This document shows, in pieces, positions 17,528-26,109 of a stretch of DNA of 64,000 nucleotides (within the stretch, counting starts at the first letter, position 1; each line of letters opens with the position of its first letter). Position numbers and translations under genes: made by a program. Origin of the DNA: Pelomonas sp047654785 (GTDB lineage: Bacteria > Pseudomonadota > Gammaproteobacteria > Burkholderiales > Burkholderiaceae_C); NCBI RefSeq assembly GCF_047654785.1, contig NZ_JASGKQ010000001.1, positions 310,001-374,000 of the forward strand, written 5' to 3'. The notes under the pieces are model-generated. The model saw only the letters and a program-made list of their open reading frames with translations. It made no database searches and was not told where the DNA came from.

Positions 17528-20500
17528 TCACCCCGGCTTGCGCAGGTCCAGCGTGAACGGGAACTCCAGGCTGCGCCGCGGCTCGCCCACGTCGACGCGG
17601 CCCGGCGTGTGGCCGAGCACGAAGAAGCGCGCCAGCCGCCGGCTCTCGGCCTCGTAGGCGTTGACCGGCAGCGTCGCGTAGTTGCGCCCGCCCGGGTGGG
17701 CGACGAAGTAGCGGCAGCCGCCCAGGCTCTTGTGCTGCCAGGTGTCCACCAGGTCCACCGTCAGCGGCGCGTGGATGCCGATCGTCGGGTGCAGCGCCGA
17801 CGGCGGTAGCCACGCGCGGTAGCGCACGCCGCAGACGTACTCGCCGACGCGGCCGGTGGGCTGCAGCGGCAGCGGCTGGCCGTTGACGGTGATGCGGTGG
17901 CGCGGGTCGACGAGGCCGCTCACATGCACTTCCAGCCGCTCCAGCGAGGCGTCCACGTAGCGCACCGTGCCGCCGGCCGTGCCTTCCTCGCCCATCACAT
18001 GCCAGGGCTCCAGCGCGCCGCGCAGCGTCACGTGCACGCCGCGCGACGCGAATTCGCCGACCTTCGGGAAGCGGAACTCGAAGTGCGGCGCGAACCAGGC
18101 CGGGTCCAGCGCGTAGCCGGCCTCGGCCATGTCCTGCATGACGTCGGTGAAATCCTCGTGCACGAAGTGCGGCAGCAGCCAGCGGTCGTGCAGCTCGGTG
18201 CCCCAGCGCACCAGCGGCGCGCGGTAGGGCCGGCGCCAGAAGCGGGCGATCAGCGCGCGCAACAGCAGCTGCTGCACGATGCTCATGCGCGCATGCGGCG
18301 GCATCTCGAAGGCGCGCAGCTCCAGCAGGCCGAGGCGCCCGGTCGGGGCGTCCGGCGAGTAGAGCTTGTCGATGCAGAACTCGCTGCGGTGGGTGTTGCC
18401 GGTCACGTCCACCAGCACGTTGCGCAGCGTCCGGTCGATCAGCCAGGGCGGCGCGTCGTCCTCCAGCCGGTGGATCTCGCCGAGCGCGATCTCCAGCTCG
18501 CGCAGCTGGTCGTTGCGCGCCTCGTCCACGCGCGGCGCCTGGCTGGTCGGGCCGATGAACAGGCCGCTGAACAGGTAGCTCAGCGACGGGTGGTTGTGCC
18601 AGTAGGCCAGCAGCGACGCGAGCAGCGAGGGCCGGCGCAGGAAGGGCGAGTCGGCGGGCGTCGCGCCGCCGAGCACGAAGTGGTTGCCGCCGCCGGTGCC
18701 GCTGTGGCGGCCGTCCATCATGAACTTCTCGCTGGACAGCCGCGTGAGCCGCGCGGCCTCGTACAGGAACTCGGTGTGCTGGACCAGCTCGCCCCAGTCG
18801 TGCGCCGGATGGATGTTGACCTCGATGACGCCCGGGTCGGGCGTCACGGCCAGCAGCTTCAGCCGCGGGTCGCGCGGCGGCGGGTAGCCCTCGAGCACGA
18901 TCTTGTAGCCGGTGTCCTCGCAGGCGGCCTCGACGGCGGCCAGCAACTCCAGGTAGTGCTCCAGCCGCTCCAGCGGCGGCATGAAGACGTAGAGCACGCC
19001 GCTGGCCTGCCCCTGGTTCTCCGCCGCCGGGCCGTTGGCGCGGCGCGGGTCGCGGGCCTCGACGCACAGCGCGGTGCGGGTGATCCAGTGCGCGCTCTCG
19101 AAGCGCAGCGGCGCCGTGGGGTCGGCCGAGGCCTGCCACGGCGAGTCGCCGGGCGCGAAGCCGGCGCCGGCCGGCGCGCCGCCGTCGCGCCGCAGCCCGG
19201 GCGTCGGGCCGGCGGACGTGACACCCTGCGTCTGCAGGCGCAACGCCGCCGCGGCCGGCAGCGCGCCGCGCGGGGCGAAGGGATCCTGCTCGATCAGGTA
19301 GGGGTAGTCGCCGCGGCTGACCCAGGGCAGCGAATCCAGCGGCAGCCGCCAGCCCATCGGCGAGTCGCCGGGGAAGAGGTAGAGCCGTTCGTCGCGCAGG
19401 TGCCAGGGCCCGGTCTGCCAGCGCGGGCCGGCCAGCGCCGGATCGCCGCCGGCGTGGCGGATCGGCAGCACGTAGCCGACCACGTGCGACAGGCCCTGTT
19501 CGAACACGCGGCGCAGCCGCGCGCGCTCCAGCTCGTCGTCCAGCCGCGCGTCGAAGGGATCGACGTTGACCGGCAGGCGGCGCTCGCGCCACAGGTAGTA
19601 CCAGGTGTCTTCGTAGCCCGGCCGCACATGGGTGTCGGGCAGGCCGAGCCGCTTCGTCAGCGCGGCCATGAAGGTCCGGGCGTGCTCGCTGGTGTAGGCA
19701 TGGCCCTCGCGTTCGTCGGCGAACCAGTCCGGGTTGCGCCAGCAGGGCTGGCCGTCGGCGCGCCAGCAGATGGACAGCGCCCAGCGCGGCAGCTGCTCGC
19801 CGGGGTACCACTTGCCCTGGCCGAAGTGCAAGAAGCCGCCCTGGCCGTACTCGTCGCGCAGCCGGTGCGTGAGCTGCTGGGCGTAGAGGCGCTTGGTGGG
19901 GCCGAGCGCCTCGGTGTTCCATTCCGGCGCGTCGCGGTCCTCGACGGCGACGAAGGTGGGCTCGCCGCCCATGGTCAGCCGCACGTCGCCGGCCTGCAGG
20001 TCGCGGTCCACCTGTTCGCCCAGGCGCAGCACGTCGGCCCATTGCGCGTCGGTGTAGGGCCGGGTGACGCGCGGCGACTCGTAGATGCGCGTGACGCTCA
20101 TCTCGTGGCCGAACTCGACCTCGCACTTGTCCACGCCGCCGCTGATGGGCGCGGCGCTGCCGGGCGTGGGCGTCGCGGCCAGCGGGATGTGGCCCTCGCC
20201 GGCCAGCAGGCCGGAGGTGGGGTCCAGGCCGATCCAGCCGGCGCCGGGCAGGTAGATCTCGCACCAGGCGTGCAGGTCGGTGAAGTCCACCTCGGTGCCG
20301 CTGGGGCCGTCCAGCGCCTTCTCGTCGGGCGCGAGCTGGATCAGGTAGCCCGACACGAAGCGCGCCGCCAGGCCCAGGTGGCGGGCCAGCTGCACCAGCA
20401 GCCAGCCGGAGTCGCGGCAGGAGCCGGAGCCCTTCTCCAGCGTTTCCTCCGGCGTCTGCACGCCGGGCTCCAGGCGGATCAGGTAGGAGACGCTGTTCTG

Positions 20501-20956
20501 CACGCGCTGGTTCAGGTCCACCAGGAAGTCGATGGTGGCGCGCTCGTCGCGCGGGATGTCGGCGAGATAGGCGGCCAGCCGCGGCGTCAGCGGCTCCACC
20601 TGCAGGTAGGGCGCCAGCTCGATCTGCTGCGCCTCGTCGTAGGCGAACGGGACGGTCTGCGCGTGCGGCTCCAGGAAGAAGTCGAACGGGTTGTAGACCG
20701 CCATCTCGGCGACCAGGTCCACCGTGACGGTGAACCCGGTCGTCTTCTCCGGGAACACCAGCCGCGCCAGGTAGTTGGCGAACGGGTCCTGCTGCCAGTT
20801 GATGAAGTGGTTCTCGGGCTCGATGCGCAGCGAGTAGCTCAGCACCGGCGTGCGGCAGTGCGGCGCCGGGCGCAGGCGCACGACCTGCGGGCCGAGGTTG
20901 ACCGGGCGGTCGTAGCGGTAGCGGGTGACGTGCTTGAGGGCGACGTGGATGGCCAT
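17528..20956 (-). CDS. Transglutaminase-like protein with DUF2126 domain (set B)
   Basis: 1,142 residues. An N-terminal transglutaminase-N domain (residues 1-100) precedes a transglutaminase core with Cys180 (GSGSCRDSG), His229 (DLHAWCE) and Asp245 (GLDPTSG). From about residue 300 to the end is the large DUF2126 region (RLTMGGEPTFV, GGGNHFVLGG). DUF2126 is itself suspected to be related to glutamine-synthetase-like amidoligases, though I cannot verify catalytic residues by eye. The start is the only in-frame ATG before the conserved beginning MAIHVALKHVTRYRYD. It follows the alpha-E gene by 23 bases and belongs to the same operon. Confidence 0.9.
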   Translation of the reverse strand: MAIHVALKHVTRYRYDRPVNLGPQVVRLRPAPHCRTPVLSYSLRIEPENHFINWQQDPFANYLARLVFPEKTTGFTVTVDLVAEMAVYNPFDFFLEPHAQTVPFAYDEAQQIELAPYLQVEPLTPRLAAYLADIPRDERATIDFLVDLNQRVQNSVSYLIRLEPGVQTPEETLEKGSGSCRDSGWLLVQLARHLGLAARFVSGYLIQLAPDEKALDGPSGTEVDFTDLHAWCEIYLPGAGWIGLDPTSGLLAGEGHIPLAATPTPGSAAPISGGVDKCEVEFGHEMSVTRIYESPRVTRPYTDAQWADVLRLGEQVDRDLQAGDVRLTMGGEPTFVAVEDRDAPEWNTEALGPTKRLYAQQLTHRLRDEYGQGGFLHFGQGKWYPGEQLPRWALSICWRADGQPCWRNPDWFADEREGHAYTSEHARTFMAALTKRLGLPDTHVRPGYEDTWYYLWRERRLPVNVDPFDARLDDELERARLRRVFEQGLSHVVGYVLPIRHAGGDPALAGPRWQTGPWHLRDERLYLFPGDSPMGWRLPLDSLPWVSRGDYPYLIEQDPFAPRGALPAAAALRLQTQGVTSAGPTPGLRRDGGAPAGAGFAPGDSPWQASADPTAPLRFESAHWITRTALCVEARDPRRANGPAAENQGQASGVLYVFMPPLERLEHYLELLAAVEAACEDTGYKIVLEGYPPPRDPRLKLLAVTPDPGVIEVNIHPAHDWGELVQHTEFLYEAARLTRLSSEKFMMDGRHSGTGGGNHFVLGGATPADSPFLRRPSLLASLLAYWHNHPSLSYLFSGLFIGPTSQAPRVDEARNDQLRELEIALGEIHRLEDDAPPWLIDRTLRNVLVDVTGNTHRSEFCIDKLYSPDAPTGRLGLLELRAFEMPPHARMSIVQQLLLRALIARFWRRPYRAPLVRWGTELHDRWLLPHFVHEDFTDVMQDMAEAGYALDPAWFAPHFEFRFPKVGEFASRGVHVTLRGALEPWHVMGEEGTAGGTVRYVDASLERLEVHVSGLVDPRHRITVNGQPLPLQPTGRVGEYVCGVRYRAWLPPSALHPTIGIHAPLTVDLVDTWQHKSLGGCRYFVAHPGGRNYATLPVNAYEAESRRLARFFVLGHTPGRVDVGEPRRSLEFPFTLDLRKPG

Positions 20957-20979
20957 GTCAGTTCCTGGTCCGGGGGTGT

Positions 20980-21915
20980 TCAGGCAAGGAAATCCTTGGA
21001 GATCGCGCCTCCGAGGTCGGCCACGTCGGCCAGGAAACCGTCGAGGAAGGGGTGCAGGCCGGTGGCCAGGATCTCGTCGATGCGGCCATAGGCGAGCGCG
21101 GCCTCCAGCCGGCCGGCGCGGCGCAGCGTCTCGGCCGACTGCGGGTTGGCCACGCGCTTCAGGTTGGCCAGCATGCGCGTCATGCAGTGCGACAGCGAGC
21201 GCGGCATGTCGGGCCGCAGGATCAGCAGCTCGGCCACCTTGTCGGGCTGGATGACGTTGCTGTAGACCTTGCGGTAGATCTCGAAGCCCGACACCGAGCG
21301 CAGCACGGCGGACCAGTAGTAGAAGTCGCGCGCCGCGTCGGGCCCGCCCTGGGACTGCTCCTGGCGGTAGAACTTGACGTCCAGCAGCCGCGCCGTGTTG
21401 TCGGCCCGCTCCAGGAAGGAGCCGATGCGGATGAAGTGGAAGGCCTCGTCCTGCAGCATGGTGCCGACGGTCACGCCGCGCGACAGGTGGCTGCGGTACT
21501 TGACCCACTCGAACAGCGCCGACGGGTCGCGCGCGAGCGCCCCTTCGCGCAGCAGGCGGCGGAACTCCAGCCAGGTCTGGTTCATCGTTTCCCAGACCTC
21601 GGTCGTCAGCGAGCCGCGCACCGCGCGCGCGTTCTCGCGCGCGGCGCGCAGGCAGTTGAAGATGGACGAGAGGTTGTTCTCGTCGGCCACCATGAACTCC
21701 ATGACGCTGCGGCCGTCGATCGCCGGGTATCTGGCGCCGTACAGGCCGTTCAGCTCGGAGATGGACAGCAGGCTGCGCCAGGTCTGCGCCGACGCGTCGG
21801 CCGACTGCGGCTGCAGCGAGGTCTGGTAGGCGATGTCCAGCATGCGGGCGGTGTTTTCGGCCCGCTCGATGTAGCGGCTCAGCCAAAACAGGTGGTCAGC
21901 GGTCCTAGACAGCAT
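20980..21915 (-). CDS. Alpha-E domain protein (DUF403, set B)
   Basis: 311-residue all-helical protein beginning MLSRTADHLFWLSRYIERAENTARML, the hallmark of the alpha-E family. Members accompany circularly permuted ATP-grasp ligases and are thought to assist them; the activity is unknown. GGGAG precedes the chosen ATG. An upstream in-frame ATG exists but would translate the degenerate duplicate region. A broken copy of the first 18 codons lies just upstream at 21905-22063. Confidence 0.9.
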   Translation of the reverse strand: MLSRTADHLFWLSRYIERAENTARMLDIAYQTSLQPQSADASAQTWRSLLSISELNGLYGARYPAIDGRSVMEFMVADENNLSSIFNCLRAARENARAVRGSLTTEVWETMNQTWLEFRRLLREGALARDPSALFEWVKYRSHLSRGVTVGTMLQDEAFHFIRIGSFLERADNTARLLDVKFYRQEQSQGGPDAARDFYYWSAVLRSVSGFEIYRKVYSNVIQPDKVAELLILRPDMPRSLSHCMTRMLANLKRVANPQSAETLRRAGRLEAALAYGRIDEILATGLHPFLDGFLADVADLGGAISKDFLA

Positions 21916-22063
21916 GCTTCGACTCCCGTTCGTTGGCCGAAAACCCCGGGCGCGCCGTCGCGCGCGGCGGTGTTTTGGCTTCGCCACGAGCGCTGCGCGC
22001 TCGACCCGCCCGCTCGATGCAGCGGCTCAGCCAGAAAAGGTGGTCAGCGGTTCTAGAAAGCAT
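21905..22063 (-). pseudogene. Truncated tandem copy of the alpha-E gene 5' end
   Basis: Starting 14 bases after the ATP-grasp stop and preceded by GGGAG, a 52-codon frame begins with the same 15 residues as the alpha-E gene (MLSRTADHLFWLSR), then IERA. It diverges at a GAGCGCGCAGCGCTC palindrome and resumes nucleotide similarity (CAAAACACCGCC) in another frame. It then stops inside the real alpha-E gene. The duplicates differ at several silent sites, so the event is not recent. It may act as a leader peptide coupling the two genes or be a remnant. Confidence 0.7.
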
Positions 22064-22076
22064 CTCGTGGTCTCCC

Positions 22077-23510
22077 TCAGTCTTCCAGCACCCAGGTGTC
22101 CTTGGTGCCGCCGCCCTGGCTGCTGTTGACCACCAGCGAGCCCTCCTTCAGCGCGACGCGGGTCAGCCCGCCCGGCACCATGCGCACCGACGCGCCCGAC
22201 AGCACGAAGGGCCGCAGGTCGATGTGGCGGGGCGCGATGCCGTTCTCGACGAAGGTCGGGCAGGTGGACAGCGACAGCGTCGGCTGCGCGATGTAGTTGC
22301 CCGGGTTGGCGAGCAGCTGCGCGCGGAAGGCCTCGATCTCGGCCTGGCTGGCCGCCGGCCCGACCAGCATGCCGTAGCCGCCGGCGCCGTGCACCTCCTT
22401 CACCACCAGCTCGGCCAGGTGCGCCAGCACATAGGCCAGGTCGTCCTTCTCGCGGCAGACGTAGGTGGGCACGTTCTGCAGGATGGGCTTCTCGCCGAGG
22501 TAGAACTCGATCATCTTCGGCACGTAGGGGTAGATGGACTTGTCGTCCGCGATGCCCGTGCCGATGGCGTTGGACAGCGTCACCTTGCCGGCCTTGTAGG
22601 CCTCCACCAGCCCGGCGCAGCCGAGCTGCGAGTCGGCGCGGAAGACCTGCGGGTCGAGGAAGTCGTCGTCGATGCGGCGGTAGATCACGTCCACGCGCTT
22701 CGGGCCGCGCGTCGTGCGCATGTAGACGAAGCCGCCATCGACGAACAGGTCCTGCCCCTCGACCAGTTCCACGCCCATCTGCTGCGCGAGGAAGGCGTGC
22801 TCGAAGTAGGCCGAGTTGTACATGCCCGGCGTCATGACGACGACGGTCGGGTCGGCCACGCCCGAGGGCGCCACGCTGCGCAGCGTGTCCAGCAGCAGGT
22901 CGGGGTAGTGCGCCACCGGCGCGATGCGGTGGCTGGCGAACAGCTCGGGGAAGAGCCGCATCGACATCTTGCGGTTCTCCAGCATGTAGCTCACGCCGCT
23001 GGGCACGCGCAGGTTGTCCTCCAGCACGTAGTAATCGCCGCTGCCGTCGGCGTTGCCGGCGCGCACGATGTCGACGCCGGCGATGTGGCTGTACACGCCG
23101 CCCGGCACGTCCACGCCCATCATCTCCTTGCGGAACTGCGCGTTGTTCAGGATCTCGTCGGCCGGCACGATGCCGGCCTTCAGGATCTCCTGGCCGTGGT
23201 AGACGTCATGGATGAAGCGGTTCAGCGCCGTCACGCGCTGCGCCAGGCCGGCCTGCATGGACGTCCATTCGGCCGCCGGGATGACCCGCGGGATCAGGTC
23301 GAAGGGGATCAGCCGCTCCGTGCCCTCCCCGGAATCCTTGTCGCCGTAGACGGCGAAGGTGATGCCCACGCGGCGGAAGATCAGCTCCGCCTGGGCGCGC
23401 CGCTCGCGCATCAGCGACTCGGGCTGCCCGGCCAGCCAGCGGGCGTAGGACTCGTAATGCGCACGGGTGCCGGAGCCCGTGGCGTTCATCTCGTCAAAAG
23501 CGGTCTGCAT
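22077..23510 (-). CDS. Circularly permuted type 2 ATP-grasp protein (set B)
   Basis: 477 residues, the standalone version of the DUF404/DUF407 ligase. Visible landmarks are GDKDSGEGTERLIPFD, VLEDNLRVPSGVSYML, FEHAFLAQQMGVELVEGQDL and RIDDDFLDP. ATG at 23510 is preferred because GAGGAG stands 9 bases upstream. Predicted ATP-dependent amide-bond formation; substrate unknown. It is the first gene of set B and is followed by the alpha-E remnant, the alpha-E gene and the transglutaminase/DUF2126 gene on the same strand. Confidence 0.9.
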   Translation of the reverse strand: MQTAFDEMNATGSGTRAHYESYARWLAGQPESLMRERRAQAELIFRRVGITFAVYGDKDSGEGTERLIPFDLIPRVIPAAEWTSMQAGLAQRVTALNRFIHDVYHGQEILKAGIVPADEILNNAQFRKEMMGVDVPGGVYSHIAGVDIVRAGNADGSGDYYVLEDNLRVPSGVSYMLENRKMSMRLFPELFASHRIAPVAHYPDLLLDTLRSVAPSGVADPTVVVMTPGMYNSAYFEHAFLAQQMGVELVEGQDLFVDGGFVYMRTTRGPKRVDVIYRRIDDDFLDPQVFRADSQLGCAGLVEAYKAGKVTLSNAIGTGIADDKSIYPYVPKMIEFYLGEKPILQNVPTYVCREKDDLAYVLAHLAELVVKEVHGAGGYGMLVGPAASQAEIEAFRAQLLANPGNYIAQPTLSLSTCPTFVENGIAPRHIDLRPFVLSGASVRMVPGGLTRVALKEGSLVVNSSQGGGTKDTWVLED

Positions 23511-23596
23511 CGTTGCTCCTCGTCTCAGCCACCGCAGCAAGTTCCGCGCCTGACCATGGCGGCGGTTCTGGTGCGCGGCGGCACTGTCGGGGTGCA

Positions 23597-23652
23597 GGAT
23601 GCCCGATGGCCGTGCGGCCAGGCACCGGATTTACACCGGCCACCCGGGCGCA
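23597..23652 (-). promoter_or_regulatory. Element resembling part of a cobalamin riboswitch core
   Basis: On the minus strand, downstream of the receptor gene and upstream of the ATP-grasp gene, a CCGG-TGTAAAT-CCGG stem-loop is followed by a CTGGCCGCACGG segment. This recalls the conserved core hairpin and CTG-CCCGCAACGG region of cobalamin riboswitches. An outer CCGTGCG/CGCACGG pairing encloses it. I cannot find a convincing B12 box downstream, so it may be partial or coincidental. Confidence 0.25.
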
Positions 23653-23667
23653 CGGCGCCGGCCGGGG

Positions 23668-25677
23668 TCAGAAGCGGACCTGCAGCCCGGTGCTGGCCGA
23701 GCGCCCCGGCTGCGGCGCCAGGCCGCGGATGGTGGGCACCGCGGTCGCGTTCCAGGCCAGCTTGTTGCCGAGGTTGTCCAGCTTCAGGAACCACAGCGCA
23801 TCGGCGCCGCCCCAGCGCAGCTGCCGCGCCAGCGACAGGCGCACGGTGCCGTAGCCCGGCGTCGGCGTGTCGAACTCGGCGACGCGCGTCTGCCGCGCCG
23901 CGCCGCGCCATTCCAGCCGGCCCGACCAGTCGCCGTGGCGCGCCTCCAGCCCCAGCATCGCGCGCAGCGGCGCCAGGCGCGGCAGCGGCTCGCCGGTCCG
24001 CGTGTTCTCGCCGCGCACCGCATCCAGCTGGCCCAGCAGCGCGACGGCCGGGAGGGCCTGCCAGCGGCCCTCCAGCTCCACGCCGCGCAGCCGCGCCGGC
24101 ACGGCCTGGAAGGCGTAGACGGGCACCTCCGCGCCCTCGTCGTCCGCCATCTCGCCGGTGGCCTGCAGCGCGATGTAGTTGGAGAAGCGCGTCTCGTACA
24201 CGTTGAGGTGGGCGTGGCTCTGCGCGCCCTCCCACTTCAGGCCCAGGTCCGCGCCGCGCGAGCGCTCCAGGCCCAGCGCGGCGTCGCCGCGCTCGTAGGC
24301 GGCGCTGGCCACGTGCAGGCCGTCGGCGAACAGCTCGTAGTAGGCCGGCGCACGTTCGGTGCGGTTGAGGTTGGCGCTCAGGCTCCAGGCGCCGCCGAGC
24401 GGCAGCACGCCGCTGAGCGCGAGGCTGGTGGGCGTGAAGCGGCGCTCCAGCGCCGGGCCGAAGCGCTCGCCGCCGTCGGAGCCCACGCGCACCCGCTCGC
24501 TGCGCGCGCCGGCCGACCAGTCCACGCCGCCCAGCCGCGCCTGCTCCAGCAGGAACACGCCGGTGTTGCGGGTGCGGGTGTTCGGCACGAAGGCCTCCTC
24601 GCCCAGCGCCGAGAAGTCCAGCGACTCGATCTGCACGCCCACCAGGCCCTTCACCGCGCCCCAGGGCGTGGCGACCGGCGCGTGCTCCAGCTCCAGCCGT
24701 CCGTCCGTGCCGCGGCTCTTGAAGGTGGTGCCGACCTCGTCGCCCTCCATCTCCACGTGCTCGTAGCGGTTGCGGCTGAGCTGCCAGGCGACGCGGCGCA
24801 CCGGGCCGTCGGCCGTGGCCCACTCGCCCGCCGTGGCCAGGCGCTGGCGCTGCATGCGGATGGTCACGTCGGCCTCGGCGGTGGTGCCGTAGTCGGTGTG
24901 GAAGTCGTCCACCGACACGCCGGCAAAGCCGCCCTGGAAGAACACCGAGCCGCCCAGCGCGCCGCCGTGGCTCTTGGCGGCCGAGTTGCGCACCGTCGTG
25001 CGCGACTCGCTGCCGTCGTCCGTGGGGCTGTCGAAGCGCGGCGTGCGCTGGTCGCCGGCATCGCGGCCGGCCAGGTCCAGGTGCCAGCCGAGGCCCGCGC
25101 CCGCGTGGCCGCTGCCGCCGTCCAGCACGACGGCGCCGCTCTTGTCGCGGCTGGCGCCGCCCAGGCGCAGCTCGGCCGCGCCGCTCAGGCCGTCGATCAG
25201 CGTGCGCGGGATGCGGTTGTCCAGCGTGTTGACGACGCCGCCGACCGCGTTGCCGCCGTACAGCAGCGCCGCGGCGCCGCGCAGCACCTCGACCTTGTCG
25301 ATGACCAGCGGGTCGATGGCCACGCCGTGGTCGAAGCTGAGGTTGGACGCATCCACCGACGCGCCCGAGTTGTTCAGGATGCGTACCCGGTCGCCGTCCA
25401 GCCCGCGGATGACGGGCCGGCTGGCGTTGGGGCCGAAGTGGGTGGTGGCGACGCCGGGCAGGCCCTGCAGCGTGTCGCCGAGGTTGGCGGTGCGGGTCAG
25501 CACCAGCTCGTCGCCGGACAGCGAGTCGCTGGGCTGGGCCAGCACCTGGCTTTTGAGCGGGTTGCCGGTGACGACGACCTTGTCGAGTGATTCGGTGGCG
25601 GCGGGAGCGGCCAGGGCGGCCGCGGCGGACAGGGACAGGACGGCGGCCGCGAGCGGCGCCAGGGCGAAGGAGCGCAT
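23668..25677 (-). CDS. TonB-dependent outer-membrane receptor
   Basis: 669 residues. A signal peptide (MRSFALAPLAAAVLS..., cleavage after ALAAP) is followed by a TonB-box-like LDKVVVTG. The plug domain carries LGDTLQGLPGV, RPVIRGLDGDRVRIL and VEVLRGAAALLYG. The barrel ends in the terminal aromatic RF. The plug wording resembles the zinc-type receptor ZnuD group, and a His/Asp-rich segment lies near DDFHTDYG, so zinc or another metal is a reasonable guess; siderophore or cobalamin cannot be excluded. A small CxxC secreted protein is encoded 70 bases upstream. Confidence 0.85.
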   Translation of the reverse strand: MRSFALAPLAAAVLSLSAAAALAAPAATESLDKVVVTGNPLKSQVLAQPSDSLSGDELVLTRTANLGDTLQGLPGVATTHFGPNASRPVIRGLDGDRVRILNNSGASVDASNLSFDHGVAIDPLVIDKVEVLRGAAALLYGGNAVGGVVNTLDNRIPRTLIDGLSGAAELRLGGASRDKSGAVVLDGGSGHAGAGLGWHLDLAGRDAGDQRTPRFDSPTDDGSESRTTVRNSAAKSHGGALGGSVFFQGGFAGVSVDDFHTDYGTTAEADVTIRMQRQRLATAGEWATADGPVRRVAWQLSRNRYEHVEMEGDEVGTTFKSRGTDGRLELEHAPVATPWGAVKGLVGVQIESLDFSALGEEAFVPNTRTRNTGVFLLEQARLGGVDWSAGARSERVRVGSDGGERFGPALERRFTPTSLALSGVLPLGGAWSLSANLNRTERAPAYYELFADGLHVASAAYERGDAALGLERSRGADLGLKWEGAQSHAHLNVYETRFSNYIALQATGEMADDEGAEVPVYAFQAVPARLRGVELEGRWQALPAVALLGQLDAVRGENTRTGEPLPRLAPLRAMLGLEARHGDWSGRLEWRGAARQTRVAEFDTPTPGYGTVRLSLARQLRWGGADALWFLKLDNLGNKLAWNATAVPTIRGLAPQPGRSASTGLQVRF

Positions 25678-25706
25678 GAGGGGACTTCCACGAGAAAACG
25701 CAAACA

Positions 25707-25734
25707 CCCGCGCCCCGGGAACGCCGGGCGCGGG
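25707..25734 (-). terminator. Hairpin between the small CxxC gene and the receptor gene
   Basis: CCCGCGCCCCGG pairs with CCGGGCGCGGG (one bulge). It lies in the 70-base gap on the transcribed strand, where it could attenuate or protect the receptor message. Confidence 0.3.
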
Positions 25735-25747
25735 CAGGCTGGAGGTT

Positions 25748-26059
25748 TCAGGCGGAAACGGGCGGCGCGCGGGCCGGCGGCAGGCCCGGGCGGGCGGCGC
25801 GCGGCGCCGGGCACCGGGCGGCCGGCGGCGCGGCGTGGCTGGCCGCCACCGCGACCGGGCCGCGTGCCTCGGCGGCGGGCGCCCCGGCGTCGAGGTGGGC
25901 TGCGGCCAGGCACAGGTCGCAATGGACCAGGTGGGCGATGCCGTCGCCCTGCCGCTCGTCGAGGTGCGACAGCGCATGCACCCCCGCCATCGCCTGGGCG
26001 ACGGGCAGGATGAGCGCCAGCCAAAGCAGCCAGCGGCGGGAGATGCGGCCAAGATTCAC
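25748..26059 (-). CDS. Small secreted or membrane protein with CxxC motif (DUF2946-like)
   Basis: 103 residues from a GTG start. A hydrophobic N-terminal segment (WLLWLALILPVAQAMAG) looks like a signal or anchor. It is followed by His-rich HALSHLDE and HLVHCDLCLAAAHLD, then an Ala/Pro tail. Proteins of this shape with a C-x-x-C core are frequently encoded just before metal-type TonB-dependent receptors, and the DUF2946 family fits. A metal-related role is inferred from the Cys/His cluster and the neighbour. Confidence 0.6.
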   Translation of the reverse strand: MNLGRISRRWLLWLALILPVAQAMAGVHALSHLDERQGDGIAHLVHCDLCLAAAHLDAGAPAAEARGPVAVAASHAAPPAARCPAPRAARPGLPPARAPPVSA

Positions 26060-26070
26060 GGCCGCGATCC

Positions 26071-26076
26071 TAAACT
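26071..26076 (+). promoter_or_regulatory. Candidate -10 box for the M20 amidohydrolase gene
   Basis: TAAACT lies 33 bases before the ATG, in the short divergent gap with the CxxC protein gene. Confidence 0.3.
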
Positions 26077-26109
26077 CGGCGCGTCACAGCGCCCTGAAGT
26101 CATGCCGCC

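Noticed and set aside
17897..21091. Long plus-strand open frame across set B
   Set aside because: Shadow of the transglutaminase/DUF2126 and alpha-E genes, which have catalytic motifs and ribosome sites.
21914..21987. Longer alpha-E protein starting at 21987
   Set aside because: It would translate the degenerate duplicate spacer (MAKPKHRRARRR-); the ATG at 21915 has GGGAG and begins the conserved family sequence.
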